The notes below the pieces were generated by a model that was not told the origin of the DNA, searched no databases, and saw only the letters and a list, made by a program, of their open reading frames with translations. A DNA stretch of 12,118 nt from Sulfurimonas sp. (lineage in GTDB: Bacteria; Campylobacterota; Campylobacteria; Campylobacterales; Sulfurimonadaceae), in contig JAMOSE010000094.1 in assembly GCA_027063215.1 (NCBI GenBank), positions 1 through 12,118 of the forward strand, in the 5' to 3' direction. Position 1 is the stretch's first letter. Each line of letters begins with the position of its first letter. The position numbers and the translations under genes are program-made. Shown one piece after another: positions 7,440 through 12,118 of this stretch.

Positions 7440-7919
7440 ATGCAAAAAATTATGAAATGGTTTGCTCCAACCTTAGCGATTGGAGTAGCCATCTTCATAA
7501 TTTTTTTTCTTATCTCAATAAACTCTCAAGAAGTGATAGTAGAGAGTGAACCACTAAAGCTAAAAAGTGAAAATACTCAAGCAGGGTCCAAAGAAAAAAT
7601 TTGGCTCAATCATCTTTCTCAGACACAGAAGAAAGGATACTTTTATCCTGTTAATGAGGTCTATATAGAAGTTGAATTAAATGAAAAAATAACTAAAACT
7701 ATAACTTACAAACTTACAGCACATATTAAAGATCCTTATCAACTTTTTTGTTTGAAAGAGGAACTAAAACATCATGGGCTTAAATATTTTTTAAAAAAAG
7801 ATACTAAAGGTATAGAGTTACTTATTTATTCACAAAATGTTGATAAATTAAACTCCTTGGTTAAGGTACTCAAAAATTATAAAATTTTGGCTCATATAGA
7901 GCCATATAATAAGGAATAG
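7440..7919 (+). CDS. Conserved hypothetical single-pass membrane protein between rpsA and serA
   Basis: I do not recognise a named family. The 159-residue product has a short basic N-terminus (MQKIMKWFAP) and one hydrophobic segment (about 9-27). A charged, polar linker (30-60) follows, then a soluble part of about 95 residues. The pattern suggests an N-in membrane anchor with a periplasmic domain. The linker's lack of a small-x-small signal-peptidase site favours an uncleaved anchor. The soluble part looks alpha/beta: strands near 74-96 and 125-131, helix near 98-112 (PYQLFCLKEELKHHG), helix near 133-146, strand near 147-154. This vaguely resembles SPOR-like folds but has no firm motif; Cys104 is the only cysteine. 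A start at Met5 (base 7452) is also possible, and neither start has a strong ribosome site. C. jejuni has a putative periplasmic protein (Cj0892c) at the same place, from memory, so it is a real, conserved gene of unknown role. Confidence 0.8.
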   Translation: MQKIMKWFAPTLAIGVAIFIIFFLISINSQEVIVESEPLKLKSENTQAGSKEKIWLNHLSQTQKKGYFYPVNEVYIEVELNEKITKTITYKLTAHIKDPYQLFCLKEELKHHGLKYFLKKDTKGIELLIYSQNVDKLNSLVKVLKNYKILAHIEPYNKE

Positions 7920-7923
7920 TAAA

Positions 7924-9510
7924 ATGCAAAAATATACAGTAGTCGTATGTGATCATATTCATGAAGCAGGTTTAAAAATGCTTCAGGATGATGATGCTAT
8001 TAACTTTGTAATGGCAGCGGATGTTGATAAGAAAGAGCTTGTTGAAAAGATTATTCCAACAGCAGATGTTGCAATTACAAGAAGTTCAACAGATGTTGAT
8101 TCATTCTTTATAGAACATGCAACAAACTTAAAGGCAATTGTTCGTGCAGGTGTTGGTGTTGATAATGTAGATATCCCTGGATGTTCAAAAAAAGGTATTA
8201 TTGTTATGAATGTACCTACTGCAAACACAATTGCTGCAGTAGAACTTACTATGACACATATGCTTTCATGTATGAGAATGTTTCCATACTCTCACGATCA
8301 TCTTAAAAACCAAAGAATTTGGAAACGTGAGAAGTGGTACGGGTATGAGCTTAAAGGCAAAAAGCTTGGTGTTATCGGTTTTGGTAACATTGGTAGTCGT
8401 GTAGCTAAACGTGCCAAAGCATTTGAGATGGATATTGTTGCATATGATCCCTATATTAACCCATCAAAAGTCACTGATCTTGATATGACATATACGAAGA
8501 ACTTTGAGGACATTTTGAGCTGTGATGTAATTACTATTCATACTCCAAAAAATAAAGAGACTATTGGTATTATTGGTGAAGAAGAGATCGCTAAAATGAA
8601 AGATGGGGTTGTTCTTGTAAACTGTGCAAGAGGGGATCTTTATAATGAAGATGCACTCTATAATGGACTAAAAAGCGGAAAAATCCGTTTTGCAGGGATT
8701 GATGTATTTGGCAAAGAGCCGGCAACGGATAATAAGCTTCTTGATTTAGACAACATTGTAGTATCTCCTCACTTGGGTGCTAATACTTATGAATCTCAGT
8801 ACAATATCGGTACACAGGCAGCTGAGAATGCAATAGCAGCTGCAAAAGGAATTGCATATCCAAATGCAATGAACTTACCGATCGATGAGAGTAAAATTCC
8901 TCCATTTGTAAAACCATTTTTAGAAATGGGACAAAAAATTGGATTTATGGCTTCACAAATTAATAAGTCTAAAATTGTCTCTATAAAAGTAAAAGGGAAT
9001 GGCGAGATAGGCAACTATGTGGAGTCACTAGCTACTTTTGTAACAGTTGGAGCAATGAGCCATTCTACGGAGACTATTAATTATGTAAATGCTGATTTTG
9101 TTGCAAAAGAGAAAAATGTGGAAGTAGAAGCTGTAAACCTTGGTGATTCTGCTGTATATAAAAATCTCATTACTGTAAAACTGACAACAAATGAGGGTAC
9201 TACAACGATCTCTGCTACTATTTTTGAGGATGGTCTGCAACGAATTGTCTCTATTGATGGTTTTGACAATGAAGTAGCAATTAAGGGAGATATGATTCTC
9301 TTTAAAAACTCTGATGTACCGGGTGTTATTGGAAGTGTAGGAACTATTCTTGCACAAAATAATGTAAATATCTCAGATTTTTCTTTAGCTCGAAATGCAA
9401 ACAAAGAAGCATTAGCTGTTATCCTTGTTGATAATGTTGTAAGTGATAAGACGCTTGAAGAGTTAGCATCACTAGAAGCTTGTAAAAGTGTTAGTTACGC
9501 TCGTTTATAA
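7924..9510 (+). CDS. serA: D-3-phosphoglycerate dehydrogenase with ASB and ACT domains
   Basis: This NAD-dependent enzyme oxidises 3-phosphoglycerate to 3-phosphohydroxypyruvate, the first step of serine synthesis. At 528 residues it is the long (type I) form, the same size as the M. tuberculosis enzyme. The substrate domain is in two parts (1-100 and about 290-320) around a Rossmann domain with GVIGFGNIG (149-157); Asp175 in AYDPY binds the NAD ribose. The 2-hydroxyacid dehydrogenase triad is visible: Arg236 in NCARGD, Glu265 in FGKEP and His283 in SPHLGAN. An intervening allosteric (ASB) domain spans about 320-455. A C-terminal ACT domain (about 457-528) has DVPGVIGSVG and NNVNISDFSLAR, which suggests feedback control by serine. 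AAGGAA (7911-7916) lies seven bases before the ATG. It is the last gene of the rpsA unit and a strong terminator follows. Confidence 0.97.
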   Translation: MQKYTVVVCDHIHEAGLKMLQDDDAINFVMAADVDKKELVEKIIPTADVAITRSSTDVDSFFIEHATNLKAIVRAGVGVDNVDIPGCSKKGIIVMNVPTANTIAAVELTMTHMLSCMRMFPYSHDHLKNQRIWKREKWYGYELKGKKLGVIGFGNIGSRVAKRAKAFEMDIVAYDPYINPSKVTDLDMTYTKNFEDILSCDVITIHTPKNKETIGIIGEEEIAKMKDGVVLVNCARGDLYNEDALYNGLKSGKIRFAGIDVFGKEPATDNKLLDLDNIVVSPHLGANTYESQYNIGTQAAENAIAAAKGIAYPNAMNLPIDESKIPPFVKPFLEMGQKIGFMASQINKSKIVSIKVKGNGEIGNYVESLATFVTVGAMSHSTETINYVNADFVAKEKNVEVEAVNLGDSAVYKNLITVKLTTNEGTTTISATIFEDGLQRIVSIDGFDNEVAIKGDMILFKNSDVPGVIGSVGTILAQNNVNISDFSLARNANKEALAVILVDNVVSDKTLEELASLEACKSVSYARL

Positions 9511-9529
9511 GTTTTAATTTTTCTTCTAT

Positions 9530-9560
9530 TATTACTCTCTTTTGGAGAGTAGTACTTTTT
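9530..9560 (+). terminator. Intrinsic terminator after serA
   Basis: TATTACTCTC (9530-9539) pairs with GAGAGTAGTA (9545-9554), ten pairs with a single G-U wobble, around a five-base TTTTG loop. It is followed by C and TTTTT (9556-9560). The hairpin begins 19 bases after the serA stop. This is the clearest terminator in the window and ends the rpsA-serA transcription unit before the convergent genes. Confidence 0.8.
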
Positions 9561-9605
9561 CTCTCCTAACCTATACCAAACCCAATTAAAAACATGTATG
9601 ATTTC

Positions 9606-9631
9606 TTTCATAGTCTAATGAAACTATGAAG
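9606..9631. repeat. Small inverted repeat in the convergent intergenic region
   Basis: TTCATAGT (9607-9614) and ACTATGAA (9623-9630) form an eight-base perfect inverted repeat with an eight-base loop, followed by GTTATTT. It lies midway between serA and the minus-strand RND genes. It may be a back-up terminator or chance in AT-rich DNA. I see no reading frame in the rest of the 9511-9680 gap. Confidence 0.35.
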
Positions 9632-9668
9632 TTATTTATTGCCTACCACTTATGCATGAGAAGGTGAA

Positions 9669-9697
9669 ATACAAAAGCTACTAAATAGCTTTTGTAT
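9669..9697 (-). terminator. Hairpin around the stop codon of the RND C-terminal gene
   Basis: ATACAAAAGCTA (9669-9680) and TAGCTTTTGTAT (9686-9697) are a perfect 12-base inverted repeat around a five-base loop. On the minus strand the upstream arm encodes the last residues (NTKAI) and the TAG stop lies in the loop. The downstream arm is moderately U-rich but no clean U tract follows. It is a candidate terminator or 3'-end stabilising stem for the minus-strand unit. Confidence 0.5.
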
Positions 9698-11378
9698 TGT
9701 CCATAAGAACCGGAATAAAGATAAGTGATACAATAACTGCTGCTACCGTACCAGAAATAAGAGCAACACCAAGACCACCAAAGATAGGATCACTTGCAAG
9801 CAGTGCTGAACCTAAAATGATAGCGATTGCTGTTAGCATAATAGGTTTTGCCCGTGTAGCACTTGCAATGGCAATGGCACGGCGTTTTTCTATGCCTTTT
9901 TCTTCCATCAATGACTTAGCAAAGTCAATAAGAAGTAGAGAGTTCCGTGAACTGATACCCATGAGAGCAATGAAACCTATCAGAGATGTCGCTGTAAGGA
10001 AGAAAGTATCGACTGTAACCAAGTCTGCAACCCAGTGACCTACAATAACACCTACAATAGATAAGAAGCTTCCTGCTAGTACTATTCCACTTATAGCAAA
10101 TGATTTATAGTAGATCACAAGTAAGAGATAGATAAGAATAAGTGCAGCAATAAATGCAGCACCAAGGTCTCTAAATGTATCGAGTGTTACTTTCATTTCT
10201 CCATCCCAACGAAGCAGGAACTCACGACCTGTTTTTTTATTGACAAGTGTCAAATCAAACATATATGTAGAAATTCCAGGAGATTTTTTTACTTCAAAAC
10301 CATGAGCGTTGAAATACTCTATCATCTTCTCTCTGGCTTCCAACAGTGGATAAACTTGAGACTCCATATCTGCCTCTGCTACTACATTTATCATAGTACG
10401 AAGATCTTTATGATAGATTGTAGGTGTTGATTGTATCTTAATGATATCAACAATTTCTGTCAGTGGAACCATCATCCCTTTTTTATTCATAAGATATAAA
10501 GAACTGAGTTTGGCTTCTAGAGTTTTGAGTCCTTTCTTTGCAAGTCTTTGCGACTCTTTGCTTAGTGATACAAAAATTCCTACCTGATCATTGAGTTCAA
10601 TAGTATTTTTAACAGCAACATCCATCCCTTTAAATGCAAGGTATAAGATATTGTTTACCTGCTCGACACTCAGTCCACTTTTTGCAATTTTATCTTTCAG
10701 TGGTATAAGTTGGTATCTGTCATAGGGTGTTTCACTCATAATATCTACATCAACAAGTTTCGGTGTTGCTTTAAGAATTTTGGCTACATCATGCGCTACT
10801 TCTGTAACTTCATCATTATAAAGACCATATACTTCAACAGCAATAGCTGCAAGAGTTGGAGGACCTGCAGGCATCTCTATAAAAGATATAGTAGTTCCTT
10901 GTACAAGATTTTCACATTTTTCTTTAATCTCTGGACGAAGTCTGTGTACCATAGTAAATGATTTTTCAGCTCTTTCATGTTTGTCTGTTAGATTGACAAC
11001 GAGCTCTGCAAAACGTTCTCCTTGCTTGAGCGCACTTCCTTTTACCAATCCTGCATAATCAAGTGGAGCACCTTGAGCATAAAAAGATTCTATATCAGTT
11101 ATCTCTTCTTCTTTCATAAGTTGATCAACTACACACTGCGATACTGCTTTTGTTTGTTTAATAGAACTGCCTGCAGGTGTTGTGACATAGACATTAAACG
11201 TGTTGGCACTTTTCCCCGGTAGCATTCTTGCTACAACAGTTTTTGTCGGTAGCATCATAATACTGCCGGCAAGTGCTACAAGTGTAGCAAGAATGACAAA
11301 TATTTTTTTAGAAGGGCTGTTTAAAGTATTGTACACAAATGTTTCAAATTTTTTACCCTTATGGTGATTGTGTGGCAT
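9681..11378 (-). CDS. RND efflux permease, C-terminal half (TM7-TM12)
   Basis: The 565-residue product matches the second half of an inner-membrane RND proton-driven efflux permease. After a basic, His-containing cytoplasmic start (MPHNHHKGKKF) come TM7 (about 24-44) and the second periplasmic porter/docking section (about 45-400). It contains MLPGKSANTFNVYV near 52-65 and EMPAGPPT near 168-175. TM8 (405-424), TM9 (428-450), TM10 (456-486, with MGISSRNSLLLIDF), TM11 (511-527) and TM12 (534-556) follow. The first half of a normal pump (about 450-500 residues) is missing here and is encoded just upstream in the same frame. A TAA stop at 11381-11379 directly touches this ATG. A perfect AAGGAGG lies eight bases before the ATG, so separate translation is credible. 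It belongs to the HAE/HME-like RND superfamily; the substrate cannot be told. No partner membrane-fusion or outer-membrane gene is in the window. Confidence 0.85.
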   Translation of the reverse strand: MPHNHHKGKKFETFVYNTLNSPSKKIFVILATLVALAGSIMMLPTKTVVARMLPGKSANTFNVYVTTPAGSSIKQTKAVSQCVVDQLMKEEEITDIESFYAQGAPLDYAGLVKGSALKQGERFAELVVNLTDKHERAEKSFTMVHRLRPEIKEKCENLVQGTTISFIEMPAGPPTLAAIAVEVYGLYNDEVTEVAHDVAKILKATPKLVDVDIMSETPYDRYQLIPLKDKIAKSGLSVEQVNNILYLAFKGMDVAVKNTIELNDQVGIFVSLSKESQRLAKKGLKTLEAKLSSLYLMNKKGMMVPLTEIVDIIKIQSTPTIYHKDLRTMINVVAEADMESQVYPLLEAREKMIEYFNAHGFEVKKSPGISTYMFDLTLVNKKTGREFLLRWDGEMKVTLDTFRDLGAAFIAALILIYLLLVIYYKSFAISGIVLAGSFLSIVGVIVGHWVADLVTVDTFFLTATSLIGFIALMGISSRNSLLLIDFAKSLMEEKGIEKRRAIAIASATRAKPIMLTAIAIILGSALLASDPIFGGLGVALISGTVAAVIVSLIFIPVLMDNTKAI

Positions 11379-12118
11379 TTAATTTCCCTCCTTTTGAGTA
11401 TCTTTATGATTATTTCTTTTGAGTAGTTTACGACTTAAATATGGTGTAAAGATATAAGCAACTATAAGTGAAGCAAGTAGAGCTACGGGAACATTAAGTG
11501 GAATTGGTTTCATAAATTCACCCATCATTCCACCGACAAATATCATCGGCACCATTGTCAAGATGATAGCCAGGGTCGCAATATTTGTAGGACGACCTAT
11601 TTCATCTGTTGCTTTAATAAGAAGCGTATCCATATCTTTATGTTCACTGTTATGATCATGAAGGTGTCTGTGAATATTTTCAATAACAATAATGGCAGCA
11701 TCCACAAGCAGACCAAGTGAGAGCAAGAATGCAAAAAGTGTAATACGGTTAATAGTCTGACCGGTCATATATGCCACAAAAAGAGTGATTGCCAAAATTG
11801 CCGGTACTGTAAAGGTAACAATAAGTGATTCTTTCCAACCAAGGAAGAAAACAAGCATTACAGCGATAATAGCAATAGTGATAACAAGGTGATGTACAAG
11901 TTCATTTACCGCATCATCTGCTCGCACACCGTAGTCACGTGTGATTTTATAATTGATTCCTATTTTATGCAGTTGATCTTTATGCTTTTCCAACATTGCT
12001 TTTACATCATCAGCAACAAATACGGCATTTGAACCTGCAAGTTTTGAGACAGTCATTGTGATCTGTGGAGTAGTAAAGAGTTGCTTTTCTTGTTTCATTA
12101 CAAGTGAAGCACTCTGTT
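11379..12118 (-). CDS. RND efflux permease, N-terminal half (partial, TM2-TM6)
   Basis: The frame is open to the right edge, so the gene starts outside the window; the Met at 12098 is internal. About 245 codons are visible. Counting from that Met, residues 1-65 are the end of the first periplasmic porter section, with the family-typical AGSNAVFVADDVKAML (21-36). TM2 (70-87), TM3 (92-111), TM4 (118-140), TM5 (171-191) and TM6 (202-222) follow. TM4 has LLVDAAIIVIEN, with one Asp (133) and Glu140. This is like CusA-type pumps and unlike the Asp-Asp pair of AcrB. A His-rich cytoplasmic loop (HRHLHDHNSEH, 143-153) follows TM4. The protein stops about 17 residues after TM6 (KRNNHKDTQKEGN), where a normal pump continues through a cytoplasmic linker into TM7. 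The C-terminal half starts directly after the stop in the same frame. Either a natural two-subunit pump or a nonsense-interrupted gene fits. Confidence 0.85.
   Translation of the reverse strand, partial: QSASLVMKQEKQLFTTPQITMTVSKLAGSNAVFVADDVKAMLEKHKDQLHKIGINYKITRDYGVRADDAVNELVHHLVITIAIIAVMLVFFLGWKESLIVTFTVPAILAITLFVAYMTGQTINRITLFAFLLSLGLLVDAAIIVIENIHRHLHDHNSEHKDMDTLLIKATDEIGRPTNIATLAIILTMVPMIFVGGMMGEFMKPIPLNVPVALLASLIVAYIFTPYLSRKLLKRNNHKDTQKEGN
11387..11393 (-). promoter_or_regulatory. Perfect Shine-Dalgarno site before the RND C-terminal half
   Basis: Reading the minus strand, AAGGAGG is followed by eight bases (GAAATTAA) and then ATG at 11378-11376. The same bases encode the last residues Lys-Glu-Gly-Asn and the TAA stop of the upstream half. 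This is the best ribosome-site match I noticed in the window. It supports initiation, coupled to termination, at the second half. Confidence 0.75.

Noticed and set aside
9028..9404. Two minus-strand frames of 107-109 codons inside serA
   Set aside because: Both lie opposite the allosteric and ACT domains of serA, overlap each other in different frames, and look like non-coding translation.
9511..9680. Possible small gene or RNA in the serA-RND gap
   Set aside because: No frame with a ribosome site and no promoter-like element was found; the hairpins explain the visible structure.
1..12118. Search for CRISPR arrays, tRNAs, rRNAs, insertion sequences or a defence system
   Set aside because: No regularly spaced direct repeats, tRNA-like cloverleaf, transposase or nuclease-type genes were seen. 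The window is housekeeping genes plus one transporter.

Overview
The window looks like chromosome from a member of the Campylobacterota (Epsilonproteobacteria), probably a free-living Sulfurimonas/Sulfurovum-like organism. Three things suggest this: AT-rich coding DNA, extended -10 TATAAT promoters with no clear -35 box, and the gene order pheS-pheT-aroA-ispH-rpsA-(small membrane protein)-serA. From memory, that order matches Campylobacter jejuni Cj0897c to Cj0891c. Genus is an inference; no rRNA or other taxonomic marker is present.

Layout. Bases 1-214 are non-coding: a nearly 90-base imperfect palindrome, then a promoter and leader for the first operon. Bases 215-5650 hold four tightly packed plus-strand genes that overlap by 1-4 bases: pheS and pheT (phenylalanyl-tRNA synthetase), aroA (EPSP synthase) and ispH (isoprenoid precursor synthesis). 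A hairpin followed by a T tract overlaps the end of ispH, and two TATAAT boxes follow before rpsA. A second plus-strand unit (5771-9510) carries rpsA (six-domain ribosomal protein S1), a 159-residue single-pass membrane protein of unknown function, and serA (528-residue phosphoglycerate dehydrogenase with ACT domain). It ends in a clear terminator at 9530-9560. Minus-strand genes converge on it: two consecutive reading frames that together form one RND efflux permease, the upstream one running off the right edge.

How the genes work together. The plus-strand block is housekeeping: aromatic amino acid synthesis (aroA), charging of tRNA with phenylalanine (pheST), isoprenoids (ispH), translation initiation (rpsA) and serine synthesis (serA). 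The RND pump is accessory envelope transport.

Most notable points: (1) the RND permease is cut into two halves between TM6 and TM7 by a single in-frame TAA followed directly by ATG, with an AAGGAGG ribosome site in front of that ATG; (2) PheT has a strongly divergent B3/B4 editing domain with Arg where I expect the conserved editing His; (3) AroA carries all four class II motifs of the glyphosate-insensitive type but keeps Gly where CP4 has Ala; (4) the palindrome at the left edge may be a dispersed repeat. I found no CRISPR array, tRNA, rRNA or insertion sequence, and no convincing new multi-gene system.
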